Made by a program: the position numbers and the translations under genes. The notes beneath the pieces were generated by a model, which saw only the letters and a program-made list of their open reading frames with translations, ran no database searches and was not told the DNA's origin. DNA of 41,068 nt. Source: an uncultured Alphaproteobacteria bacterium (GTDB taxonomy: Bacteria > Pseudomonadota > Alphaproteobacteria > RF32 > CAG-239). Where the stretch lies: contig CALXWC010000014.1 of assembly GCA_944392265.1 (NCBI GenBank), forward strand, positions 1 to 41,068, given 5' to 3'. Shown piece by piece: positions 26,062 through 34,358 of this stretch (its first letter is position 1; each line of letters starts with the position of its first letter).

Positions 26062-27291
26062 ATGATACAGCTTAAAACTATTTTCAGTATTGCTCTGCGT
26101 GCCATTAAAGCCAACAAAATGCGTTCTGTTTTGACAAGTCTTGGCATTATTATCGGTGTGGCCGCCGTAATCGTGATGCTTTCTATCGGACATGGGGCGC
26201 AAATATCTATTAAACAAGATATGCAAAGTATTGGCTCTAATATTATGATTATTCGCTCAGGTGTTGCCACATCTAGCGGTGCCAGAGGCGGACATGGCTC
26301 TCAGCCGACCATGAAAAAATCTGACGGAGATGCCATCCAACAACGTATTGCCAAAATCCGTTTGGCGGCACCTGTCTTGGAAGAAACAACTCAAATTGTT
26401 TATGGTAATGCAAACTGGTCAACCGGTGTTACCGGAACAGATATCAGATATTTTCAAATTAAAGAATGGAACTTGGCATATGGGCGTTATTTTAATGCGT
26501 CAGATATTAAAAACGCAACTAAAAATGCCATTCTTGGTCAAACGGTTGTTAACGAGCTTTTTGGTGATGTTGATCCGTTGGGTAGAACCATTCGAATTAA
26601 GGGAATTCCGTTCCAAGTGATTGGTGTTTTGGAAGAAAGAGGTCAGAGCACAATGGGTATGGATCAAGATGATGTTGTCTTTATTCCTATTACCACGGCT
26701 CAGAAAAAAGTGATGGGTATTCAGTTTCCTGACCAAGTAAAGATGATTATGCTCCAAGCCATAGATGCTCAAAGCACATATACTTCGCAAGAAGAAATCA
26801 GAGAACTTTTGCGCCAACGCCATAATTTGGGCACCAATAAGGAAGATGACTTTGTTATCCGTAACCTGACGCAAATGATGGAGATGATGGAAAACTCGAC
26901 CAAAGTGATGACCATTCTTTTAGGCTCTATTGCCGGAATTTCTTTGCTGGTTGGTGGTATTGGTATTATGAATATTATGCTTGTATCTGTAACAGAAAGA
27001 ACACGCGAAATTGGTATTCGTATGGCCATTGGTGCAAAAGCATGGGACATTCGCTTGCAATTTTTAACCGAGGCAATGGTGCTTTCTTTATTAGGCGGGT
27101 TGATTGGTATTGTGATTGGTTTGTTTGCGGTGTCTTTGGTTTCTGCTTTTTCAACTTTTAAGGCCGTACCAACGCTTATGTATATTTTGTTGCCGTTTTC
27201 TTTTTCCGGCATTGTCGGGCTCTTCTTCGGGCTTTATCCGGCATACAAAGCGTCGTTGTTAAATCCAATCAATGCACTCCGCTATGAATAG
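26062..27291 (+). CDS. ABC transporter permease, MacB/FtsX fold
   Basis: 409 aa with the MacB-type layout: an N-terminal helix (about 20-42, LTSLGIIIGVAAVIVM), a large periplasmic MacB_PCD-like domain (about 45-270), then three helices (about 280-305, 328-362, 370-395) with the FtsX signature around GGIGIMNIMLVSVTERTREIGIR and the end PINALRYE. GGAGAA precedes the ATG by 5 nt. With the adaptor and ATPase it forms a complete MacAB-like mechanotransmission exporter. The substrate (macrolide, peptide, lipid or virulence factor) is not predictable. Confidence 0.93.
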   Translation: MIQLKTIFSIALRAIKANKMRSVLTSLGIIIGVAAVIVMLSIGHGAQISIKQDMQSIGSNIMIIRSGVATSSGARGGHGSQPTMKKSDGDAIQQRIAKIRLAAPVLEETTQIVYGNANWSTGVTGTDIRYFQIKEWNLAYGRYFNASDIKNATKNAILGQTVVNELFGDVDPLGRTIRIKGIPFQVIGVLEERGQSTMGMDQDDVVFIPITTAQKKVMGIQFPDQVKMIMLQAIDAQSTYTSQEEIRELLRQRHNLGTNKEDDFVIRNLTQMMEMMENSTKVMTILLGSIAGISLLVGGIGIMNIMLVSVTERTREIGIRMAIGAKAWDIRLQFLTEAMVLSLLGGLIGIVIGLFAVSLVSAFSTFKAVPTLMYILLPFSFSGIVGLFFGLYPAYKASLLNPINALRYE

Positions 27292-27652
27292 TTAGCTTTT
27301 TCTATGGAAATCTAATACAGATTTTGCGGATAAATTGTTCGGTCACGTACCCCAAAGTACGCTCGCTCACAATTTTCCTTAAATCTTATTATCTTTCTCA
27401 TATAAAAAACTAACTTCAAATGTTTTCTACGGGGAACTAATACAGAAACTGTGAATAAAATTTTCAATCATTTACTAATATGTAAACTCTTTCAAATTTT
27501 TTCTGGTTTCTTATTATTTCCCTTGTATAAACAATTTTCTTATCTATTGTTTTACGATTTTCCTTAAATCTTATTATCTTTCTCATATAAAAGACTAACT
27601 TCAAATTGTTGCTATGGGAGCAATACAGAAACTTATTTAGATAGTTGATATA
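27292..27652. repeat. Gene-free stretch with imperfect direct repeats
   Basis: No open frame of note. A block of about 78 nt occurs at 27372-27450 and 27557-27633. Its first 50 nt match at 49 of 50 positions; the rest is more diverged and ends in the shared ATACAGAAACT. A third, partial copy of only the second part (TCTATGGAAATCTAATACAG) stands at 27301-27320, right after the permease gene. The segment between the copies (about 27451-27556) is not repeated. Nature unknown. Confidence 0.7.
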
Positions 27653-27686
27653 AAAAAAGGCACTGTTAAAAAAACAGTGCCTTTTT
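27653..27686. terminator. Terminator of trxB
   Basis: A 9-bp stem GGCACTGTT / AACAGTGCC with an A5 loop, an A7 tract before it and a T5 tract after it; it serves trxB on the minus strand and could also stop reading from the Mac operon. Confidence 0.87.
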
Positions 27687-27700
27687 GTAAATTTTTTTCT

Positions 27701-28633
27701 TTATTTATTCAAAAACTTTTCTGCTTCCAAAGAGGCAATGCAGCCAGAACCTGCCGCAACAACGGCTTGACGGAAGTTTGGATTTTGAACATCACCTGCG
27801 GCAAACACACCTTCAATGTTGGTTTGGCAGCTATCCGGTTTGGTTATTAAATAACCTTCTTCATTCATATCCAAAACGCCTTTGAACAAATCTGTGTTGG
27901 GGTGGTGACCAATGGCAATGAAAATGCCGTCAACTTGAATTTCTTTCTTTTCTCCGGTTTTAACATTTTTCAAAACAGCACCGGTAACACCTTTGGGCAT
28001 TTCTCCCAAAACTTCATCAACAACGCTATCCCATTCCACTTTGATTTTTTCGTTTTTCAAAACGCGTTCTTGCATCACTTTGTCTGCGCGCAATTCATCA
28101 CGACGGTGGATGAGGGTAACAGATTTTGCAATGTTTGATAAATATAAAGCTTCATCAGCAGCCGTATTTCCGCCACCAACAACAGCCACGTCTTTTCCGC
28201 GATAGAAAAAGCCGTCACAAGTTGCACAGCCGGACACACCAAAGCCTAAAAACTTTTTCTCACTTTCTAAGCCAAGCCAACGAGCAGCTGCTCCGGTGGC
28301 AATAATGACACAATCTGCAATAAAAGAATTGCCGTTTTCAGATGTGCAAACAAACGGACGGGAACTAAAGTCAACATGGCGGATGAGATCAGTTATTAAT
28401 TCTACGCCCACATTTTGAGCTTGTTGCTTCATGCGTTGCATTAAATCTAATCCACCGATGGGTTCAGGAAAACCAGGGAAGTTTTCAATCTCTGTTGTGA
28501 TGGTTAATTGTCCGCCTTCCTGATTACCGGAAACCAAAATCGGTTTTAATCCGGAACGTGCAGCATAAATGCCCGCTGTATAACCTGCCGGACCAGAGCC
28601 GATAATTAACATTTTTGTTCTAAATTCAGTCAT
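27701..28633 (-). CDS. trxB: Thioredoxin reductase
   Basis: FAD enzyme that passes electrons from NADPH to thioredoxin; cytoplasmic. Seen: FAD-binding IIGSGPAGYTAGIYAARSG (10-28), the redox pair C136-A-T-C139, NADPH-binding VVGGGNTAADEA (151-162), and the C-terminal FAD motif GVFAAGDVQ. Length 310 aa, usual for bacterial TrxB. The start is the ATG at 28633 with GGAG seven bases upstream; the frame can be read 4 codons further to a TTG, which is part of that SD region. It may feed electrons to the DsbD-like protein through thioredoxin. It lies downstream of greA with a terminator in between. Confidence 0.97.
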   Translation of the reverse strand: MTEFRTKMLIIGSGPAGYTAGIYAARSGLKPILVSGNQEGGQLTITTEIENFPGFPEPIGGLDLMQRMKQQAQNVGVELITDLIRHVDFSSRPFVCTSENGNSFIADCVIIATGAAARWLGLESEKKFLGFGVSGCATCDGFFYRGKDVAVVGGGNTAADEALYLSNIAKSVTLIHRRDELRADKVMQERVLKNEKIKVEWDSVVDEVLGEMPKGVTGAVLKNVKTGEKKEIQVDGIFIAIGHHPNTDLFKGVLDMNEEGYLITKPDSCQTNIEGVFAAGDVQNPNFRQAVVAAGSGCIASLEAEKFLNK

Positions 28634-28714
28634 GTTTATCTCCAAGAAAAAATATTTTTCTTAAACTACTTGTTTAAATTTGCTTTGGCAAGTTTTATCT
28701 GGAACTTATAAAAA

Positions 28715-28750
28715 TAAAAAAACTGCCATGGAAGATGACAGTTTTTTTTA
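28715..28750 (-). terminator. Terminator of greA
   Basis: Stem AACTGCCAT / ATGACAGTT with one mismatch and a GGAAG loop; T-rich on both sides. It resembles the hairpin in the greA leader. Confidence 0.75.
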
Positions 28751-28757
28751 TTTGTTT

Positions 28758-29231
28758 TTAGATGTAATTGATTTCTAAAATTTCAAAAGATTTCTTTCCG
28801 CCAGGTGCCATATATTCGGCAACATCTCCGACTTCTTTGCCAATTAAGGCTTTGGCTAAAGGTGAAGATAATGAAATCTTGTTTCTATCGATATCAGCTT
28901 CATAATCGCCGACAATTTGATATTCTTTTTCGGCGTCGGTATCTTCATCGGCAACCAAAACGGTGGCACCAAAGCGAACAACATCACATTTGCTTAATTT
29001 TGGGTCAATAACTTGCGCACGGCTCAAAACAGCCTCTAAATCTTGAATGCGACCTTCAATAAAGCTTTGTTTTTCTTTGGCAGCAGAATATTCAGCATTC
29101 TCTGACAAGTCACCATGAGAACGAGCTTCTGCAATGGCGGCAATGATATTCGGGCGTTCAACAGCTTTTAAGTTTTTCAACTCTTCTTCAAGCTCAATAT
29201 AGCCCTGTTTGGTCAAAGGGAACTTTTCCAT
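28758..29231 (-). CDS. greA: Transcription elongation factor GreA
   Basis: Rescues backtracked RNA polymerase by stimulating transcript cleavage. 157 aa, the family length. The N-terminal coiled coil (about 8-75) carries the tip acidic pair in [19 protein letters not shown] (D and E of GDLSENAEY). The C-terminal FKBP-like domain includes [22 protein letters not shown] precedes the start. The leader of about 100 nt contains a hairpin followed by a T-rich tract (29294-29314), suggestive of attenuation. Confidence 0.97.
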   Translation of the reverse strand: MEKFPLTKQGYIELEEELKNLKAVERPNIIAAIAEARSHGDLSENAEYSAAKEKQSFIEGRIQDLEAVLSRAQVIDPKLSKCDVVRFGATVLVADEDTDAEKEYQIVGDYEADIDRNKISLSSPLAKALIGKEVGDVAEYMAPGGKKSFEILEINYI

Positions 29232-29284
29232 TTTACTTACCTCAACTTAAAAATTACTGATTTTAAAAAATCTTTGATAAAATA

Positions 29285-29314
29285 AAAATTAAACTGCGAT
29301 GGAAACCATCACAG
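29285..29314 (-). promoter_or_regulatory. Attenuator-like hairpin in the greA leader
   Basis: On the minus strand a 9-bp stem CTGTGATGG / CCATCGCAG (one G-U pair) with a UUU loop is followed by a U-rich run. It lies between the promoter and the coding region, so it could terminate part of the transcripts early. Confidence 0.55.
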
Positions 29315-29340
29315 CTCAATTTTCTATCTCTTGTAATCAG

Positions 29341-29369
29341 AATATAGCGTGTTTATATTCGTATTGCAA
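29341..29369 (-). promoter_or_regulatory. Promoter of greA
   Basis: On the minus strand TTGCAA (4/6), 17-nt spacer, TATATT (5/6). The transcript would start about 100 nt before the greA ATG. Confidence 0.6.
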
Positions 29370-29478
29370 GTGTTTTTATGAAAAGCCTTTTTTTCTGGGG
29401 GTAATTTTGAAAAAACGGCTATACAAAACAAATTGTCATGCTAACATAATTTCGTTTTGAATTATATGGAGGATATTG

Positions 29479-29934
29479 ATGAAAAAGGTTCTTATGGCTT
29501 GTTTGAGCTCTGCTTTCCTTTTTGCTGCCGCTGATGCTTATGCTATTGATAGTACCGGTTGCGGTTTGGGCTCTATGGCTTGGCGTGGTCAAAGCGGTAT
29601 TGCACCTCAAGTTTTGGCTGCAACAACTAACGGTTTGTTCTTTAACCAAACTTTCGGTATTACCTTTGGTACTTCCGGTTGCGATCCGAACGGTCGTGTA
29701 ACAGGCGGTACAGGTAGAATGGTTTTGGCTTTCATGGAAAATAATATGGAGCAATATGCTCTTGATGCTTCTGCCGGTCGTGGTGAAACCATTGATACTT
29801 TGGCTGGTATTTTGAACATGGATAGCGCTAAACTCGGCGAAATTTCTAAACAAAATTTTGCATATATGTTTGATAACCAAAATGTTGATGCCGTTAATGT
29901 AACATTGAAACTTTTGGAAATTACCCAAGCATAA
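29479..29934 (+). CDS. DUF3015 family exported protein
   Basis: 151 aa. A signal peptide ending about ADAYA-I is followed by the DUF3015 signature: STGCGLGSMAWRG, AATTNGLFFNQTFGITFGTSGC, with three cysteines in the mature part. Family function unknown; the protein is probably periplasmic. The SD is excellent (TGGAGG, seven bases before the ATG at 29479), codon choice is GC-richer and more biased than in the neighbours, and a strong terminator follows, all of which hint at high expression. It is immediately followed by the DUF4105 gene, a pairing I have seen described in other proteobacteria. Confidence 0.85.
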   Translation: MKKVLMACLSSAFLFAAADAYAIDSTGCGLGSMAWRGQSGIAPQVLAATTNGLFFNQTFGITFGTSGCDPNGRVTGGTGRMVLAFMENNMEQYALDASAGRGETIDTLAGILNMDSAKLGEISKQNFAYMFDNQNVDAVNVTLKLLEITQA

Positions 29935-29945
29935 TTTTATTTTGA

Positions 29946-29983
29946 TAAGGTTCAAGGCTCTTTTGTGTCTTGAACCTTTTTTT
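29946..29983 (+). terminator. Terminator of the DUF3015 gene
   Basis: Stem AAGGTTCAAG / CTTGAACCTT with a 12-nt loop and a T8 tail. It ends only about 16 nt before the next start, so the following gene is read either by leak-through or from a promoter inside this region. Confidence 0.85.
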
Positions 29984-29998
29984 TATTTGTGGTTTTTG

Positions 29999-31807
29999 AT
30001 GAAAAAGTTTTGGCTTTCTTTATTTATCTTTTTATCTTCGACAAATGTTGCTTTGGCACAAGTTGAAAACTCTTTGGCTTGGCTTGCTTTGGTGCATTAT
30101 CAAAAAGACGGAGATAAATATCAAAGCACAATAGATTCAGAAACATTTTTTTTAGCTCAAGACGGCAAAACCAACCCTAAGGCAGAATTGCAAGCCACCA
30201 TTAACTTGTTTGAAAATACCAAAGATACGGAAAAGAAATGTTTGTTTCCGGCGCGCTATAAATTTTTGCAAAAAAACGGTCTTGTTTCAAAGCCTTTTCC
30301 AAAGTGCAAAGATTTAGAACAATTTTATGATGATTTGCGCCCTGCCGGCGTGACACTTTTGTTCACAGATGCCTATATGAATAATCCGTCTTCATTATTC
30401 GGACATACGCTTATCAGAATTGACACCGCTCGCAAAGGCACGCAACTTTTGGCGCATGGAGCAAACTATGGTGCTTTTACTGCCGGACAAGAAAACAGCG
30501 TGCTCTTTGCCGTTTGGGGTTTGACGGGAGGATATTTCGGCGGCTTTACCGTTAAACCATATTATGACATCATTAACACTTATAATAATATTGAAAACCG
30601 TGATATTTGGGAGCTCAATCTTGATTTTACGCCTGAAGAGTTAGACTTTTTTGTGGCGCATCTTTGGGAAGTGGGACACACACAAACCAGATATTATTTC
30701 TTTACGCAGAATTGTTCTTATATGTTGATGGAGGTGCTTGATGCCGTGCGTCCTTCTATGCAACTATCTAAGCAATTTCCAGTACAGACTATTCCTCTTG
30801 ATACCATAAAAGCAGTGTTACAACGTCAAGGTTTGGTTAAAGATATTAATTATCGTCCATCACGACAGGCAAAAATCAAGCATCGCTACAAGATGATGAA
30901 TGATAAACAAAAGGAACAATATTTAGAAATCATTCATGAGCAAGAGTATGATTTGGCAGACTTATCCGAAGCTGAAAAAGCAGATGTTTTAGAAACGGCT
31001 TATCAGTTTGTGCAATATCAATATGTGGCAAAAAATTTAGAACTGGCTGATTATCGTAAGCAAAGTTTCAAACTTCTGATGGCACGCAATAAAGTAACAG
31101 AGCAGGGAAGTATTGCCGAGCTCGATAAGGGTAAAGAGCCATATCTTACCCATGATTCCATGCGTGCCGAAATCGGAACCGGTTTTAGAAACGGAGAGGC
31201 TTTTCAAGAAATATCATATCGGCCTGCGTATCATTCTTTGACTGATGATAATTACGGATTTTTGCGTGGGGCGGAAATTAATTTTTTGAATGCGGCGTTT
31301 AGACATTATGATGAGCAAAATAAGACCGTATTACAAAAGTTTGATATATTGGGAATAAAATCCATTTCTCCGATGGATGCCATGTTTAAGCCTTTTTCTT
31401 ATGAGATTAAATGGGATGTGGCCAGAGAATATAATCCTGAAACGGATGATGAAGGATATGTTACCAACCTCAAGGTTGGTACGGGGGCAAGCTATGCTAT
31501 CACGGATGAGATTTGGACTTATGCGCAACTTAACAGCTATGTGGCATATGGTGGATTTTTGCCCGATAATGCTTATTTGGGACTAGGGGGCGCTATCGGT
31601 ATTTATGCTGATTTTGATAAATGGCGTGTGCTTAGTGAGGCAGAACAAATTTATGCAACGGATAAGTTTGGTGAAAAGACTAAACTTAATGTTGAGGGCG
31701 CTTATACGCTTAATCGAAATAATGCTTTGGCTTTGCGCTATGAAAAAGAATGGCGCAGCGGTAAAGATATGGAAGAAAGTTTATTATCTTGGCGGCATTA
31801 TTTTTAG
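29999..31807 (+). CDS. DUF4105 (Lnb N-terminal periplasmic domain) envelope protein with probable barrel
   Basis: 602 aa from the ATG at 29999, which gives a signal peptide ending NVALA-Q; a longer TTG frame runs through the preceding terminator and is rejected. Residues about 30-270 form the DUF4105 domain with its NPSSLFGHTLIRID motif and QNCSYMLMEVLD, containing His and Cys positions that recall an NlpC/P60-like cysteine hydrolase. A middle helical part (about 280-380) follows. The C-terminus (about 385-602) has alternating amphipathic strands and ends in a aromatic residue (HYF), as in outer-membrane beta-barrels. It likely sits in the outer membrane with the domain in the periplasm. Enzyme activity is not shown. 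Confidence 0.82.
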   Translation: MKKFWLSLFIFLSSTNVALAQVENSLAWLALVHYQKDGDKYQSTIDSETFFLAQDGKTNPKAELQATINLFENTKDTEKKCLFPARYKFLQKNGLVSKPFPKCKDLEQFYDDLRPAGVTLLFTDAYMNNPSSLFGHTLIRIDTARKGTQLLAHGANYGAFTAGQENSVLFAVWGLTGGYFGGFTVKPYYDIINTYNNIENRDIWELNLDFTPEELDFFVAHLWEVGHTQTRYYFFTQNCSYMLMEVLDAVRPSMQLSKQFPVQTIPLDTIKAVLQRQGLVKDINYRPSRQAKIKHRYKMMNDKQKEQYLEIIHEQEYDLADLSEAEKADVLETAYQFVQYQYVAKNLELADYRKQSFKLLMARNKVTEQGSIAELDKGKEPYLTHDSMRAEIGTGFRNGEAFQEISYRPAYHSLTDDNYGFLRGAEINFLNAAFRHYDEQNKTVLQKFDILGIKSISPMDAMFKPFSYEIKWDVAREYNPETDDEGYVTNLKVGTGASYAITDEIWTYAQLNSYVAYGGFLPDNAYLGLGGAIGIYADFDKWRVLSEAEQIYATDKFGEKTKLNVEGAYTLNRNNALALRYEKEWRSGKDMEESLLSWRHYF

Positions 31808-31877
31808 ATAATTTGCCTTGCAATTTTGAGACCAAGTGTTTATTCTCTAATCAATTGCATATTTAAGGAGAAAAAAG

Positions 31878-32330
31878 ATGTTAAGAGATGATTTGCAAAA
31901 TGCATTAAAAGAATCTATGAAAAATAAAGATATGACAACAGTTTCTGCCGTTCGTTTGATTATTGCCGGCATGAAAGAAAAAGATGTTGATGCCAGAGGT
32001 CGCGGTCAAGAAAAAGCAACTGATACTGAATTGTTGTCTATGATGCAAGGTATGATCAAACAACGCAAAGATTCAATCAAAATGTATTTGGATGGCAATC
32101 GTCAAGATTTGGCTGATAAAGAACAATCTGAAATTAATGTTATTGAAAGATTTTTGCCCAAACAATTAAGCGGTGCAGAAATGGAAAACGCCATTAAAGC
32201 CATTATTGCCGAAACAGGCGCTCAATCTATGAAAGATATGGGTAAAGTTATGGGCGCATTAAAGGCAAAATATGCCGGACAAATGGATATGGGTGCTGCT
32301 AACGGCATGATTAAAAACTTGCTCGGTTAA
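31878..32330 (+). CDS. yqeY: GatB/YqeY domain protein
   Basis: 150 aa, the usual length. The protein is a tRNA-amidotransferase-subunit tail-like helical domain whose exact role is unresolved. Typical segments: LKESMKNKDMTTVSAVRLIIAGMKEK near the start, IERFLPKQLS in the middle and MGKVMGALKAKYAGQMDMG..NGMIKNLL at the end. AAGGAG precedes the ATG. It is 20 nt upstream of dnaG, in the order common in alphaproteobacteria. Confidence 0.93.
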   Translation: MLRDDLQNALKESMKNKDMTTVSAVRLIIAGMKEKDVDARGRGQEKATDTELLSMMQGMIKQRKDSIKMYLDGNRQDLADKEQSEINVIERFLPKQLSGAEMENAIKAIIAETGAQSMKDMGKVMGALKAKYAGQMDMGAANGMIKNLLG

Positions 32331-32350
32331 TTTATTTATTATCTACATAA

Positions 32351-34234
32351 ATGGCAGATTTACAAAAATTTTGCGATGAGCTTAGAGCTAAAGTGTCGAT
32401 TGTTGATGTGGTCGGCGCTAAGGTTAAGCTCATTCGCAAAGGAAGAGAATATCAGGCTTGTTGTCCGTTTCATAATGAAAAAACACCATCTTTTACCGTA
32501 AATGAAAGCAAAGGTTTTTACCATTGCTTTGGTTGCGGTGCGCATGGTGATATTATTAAATTTGAGATGGATGCCAATAATCTGTCATTTATGGAAGCTA
32601 TTGAAAAACTGGCTGAAAAAGCCGGCTTGCAAGTGCCAAGAGATTCTTATGTCAAACCCGAAGAAGTGGAAAAACGCAATTCTCTTTATGATATTATGGA
32701 ACTTGCTTGTAAGTTTTTTGAAAAGTCTTTGCGTATGCCTGAGGGCGTAAGAGCGCTGGATTATCTTTCTCATCGTGGGTTTGGTGATGATATTATTCAA
32801 AAGTTTCGTTTAGGATATGCGCCAAACAATAACGGACTGAAAACTTATCTCGCTTCAAAAGGGGTGAATGATAAGGAGATGAACGAGCTTGGTCTTTTGA
32901 CTATCCCAGAAGATAAAACACGTCGTCCGCATGACTTTTTCCGTGATCGGGTAATGATTCCGATTATGGATAAACGCGGTAAGGTGATTGCTTTTGGCGG
33001 ACGTATTATGGGTGATGGTCAGCCCAAATATCTTAACTCTCCTGAAACCCCCGTGTTTAATAAACGCCGTATTCTTTATAATCTGAATAATGCCAAAGAT
33101 GCCGGATATCAGGAGAAAAAACTGATTATTTGTGAAGGATATATGGATGTTATCGGTATGGATAAATATGGTATCCATTATGCCGTGGCTCCTTTAGGAA
33201 CAGCTTTGACAGAAGAACAAATTCAAGAAGCTTGGCGTGTGGTTGATGTTCCGACTTGTTGCTTTGACGGAGATTTAGCTGGACAACGTGCTGCTATTCG
33301 TTCAATTGATAGAGTGTTGCCAATTTTGAAAGCCGGCAATTCTTTGCAATATGTATTCTTAAAAGGGGCAAAAGATCCTGATGAGTTCTTAAAAACACTC
33401 GGAAGGGAAGCTTTTGATAAAGCAATTAGCGAAACAATTCCACTGAAAGACTTGTTGTGGAATAAGAACATTGAGGGCAGAGAAACCTCAACTCCCGAGC
33501 AAAAAGCTTTGGTGGAAAAAAACATAAAAGAAGAAGTGGCAAAGATTACCGATGAAACTGTGCGCAATTATTATATCCAAGAAATGCAAGACAAAATATA
33601 TAATGAGCTTGGAAAAGGGGCAAGCTGGCGCAAAAGACAAAAAGCCATGCAAGAACAAAGTGAAGTAAAGCCTCAGTCTTATGTTGCTCCACAGTATCCT
33701 AAAAAATATATGCCTCGTCAGAATTTTGCCGAGAAAAAATCTGCTTATGCGCATCAGGCAAGTTTGGCTACATCTAAAGTTGATTTGGATGAATTAGTGG
33801 CAAAATATGTTATTTCTGCTTTGGTTTTATATCCGAATTTGATTGAAGAATATGAAGAAAAGCTCATGAACTTTAATGTGGTTCATCCGCAATTAAAGGC
33901 TATTTTGGATTGTGTGCTTGATGTGGTTCAAGATGAAATTCCCGAAAATTTTGAAGCCATGTTAGAATATTTGAAAACAAAAGGCTTGGCTCAAGCCGTT
34001 GATACATTTTTAGAGTTTAAAATGCTCAAAATTCAAAATCCGAACGATATGCGTATGCGTGAAAATTTGGATTTAAGAATATTAGAAACTCAGCTCAGAC
34101 AATTGGACGCTGAAATTAAAGATTGTTTGAAAATTATGCAAACGGCGCAAACATTGCCCGATGATGTCTATAAAAGATATGAAAACCTAAAAAAAGAAAA
34201 AGAGAATTTGTTAAATAGTCAGGATTTTGACTAG
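32351..34234 (+). CDS. dnaG: DNA primase
   Basis: Synthesises RNA primers at the replication fork. N-terminal CHC2 zinc domain with C38-x2-H41 ... C59-x2-C62; RNA-polymerase core with the YAPNN..L segment; TOPRIM fold with catalytic E262 (CEGYMDVIG) and D306-G-D308. A C-terminal helicase-binding helical region (about 480-627) is present but diverged. 627 aa is ordinary. There is no SD before the ATG, and the upstream gene stops 20 nt earlier, so translation may depend on coupling. Confidence 0.96.
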   Translation: MADLQKFCDELRAKVSIVDVVGAKVKLIRKGREYQACCPFHNEKTPSFTVNESKGFYHCFGCGAHGDIIKFEMDANNLSFMEAIEKLAEKAGLQVPRDSYVKPEEVEKRNSLYDIMELACKFFEKSLRMPEGVRALDYLSHRGFGDDIIQKFRLGYAPNNNGLKTYLASKGVNDKEMNELGLLTIPEDKTRRPHDFFRDRVMIPIMDKRGKVIAFGGRIMGDGQPKYLNSPETPVFNKRRILYNLNNAKDAGYQEKKLIICEGYMDVIGMDKYGIHYAVAPLGTALTEEQIQEAWRVVDVPTCCFDGDLAGQRAAIRSIDRVLPILKAGNSLQYVFLKGAKDPDEFLKTLGREAFDKAISETIPLKDLLWNKNIEGRETSTPEQKALVEKNIKEEVAKITDETVRNYYIQEMQDKIYNELGKGASWRKRQKAMQEQSEVKPQSYVAPQYPKKYMPRQNFAEKKSAYAHQASLATSKVDLDELVAKYVISALVLYPNLIEEYEEKLMNFNVVHPQLKAILDCVLDVVQDEIPENFEAMLEYLKTKGLAQAVDTFLEFKMLKIQNPNDMRMRENLDLRILETQLRQLDAEIKDCLKIMQTAQTLPDDVYKRYENLKKEKENLLNSQDFD

Positions 34235-34283
34235 CGCCCCTTTAATATATGTTATTTTTTTATATATATAATAAAGTCAATAC

Positions 34284-34312
34284 TTGACAAATTGATAATA
34301 AGAATTTAGAAC
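34284..34312 (+). promoter_or_regulatory. Promoter of rpoD
   Basis: TTGACA (6/6), 17-nt spacer, TAGAAC (4/6), about 45 nt before the start of rpoD; it suggests that rpoD is read independently of dnaG. Confidence 0.6.
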
Positions 34313-34358
34313 GACTAAAGCTAGCAAATTATATAAAATCGATTTTAAAGGAATATTC

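Noticed and set aside
27372..27633. CRISPR or insertion-sequence ends in the repeat after the permease
   Set aside because: There are only two long copies and a partial one, no terminal inverted repeats and no transposase gene.
29942..29998. Upstream extension of the DUF4105 gene from a TTG codon
   Set aside because: It runs through the terminator hairpin of the preceding gene, and the ATG at 29999 gives a proper signal peptide.
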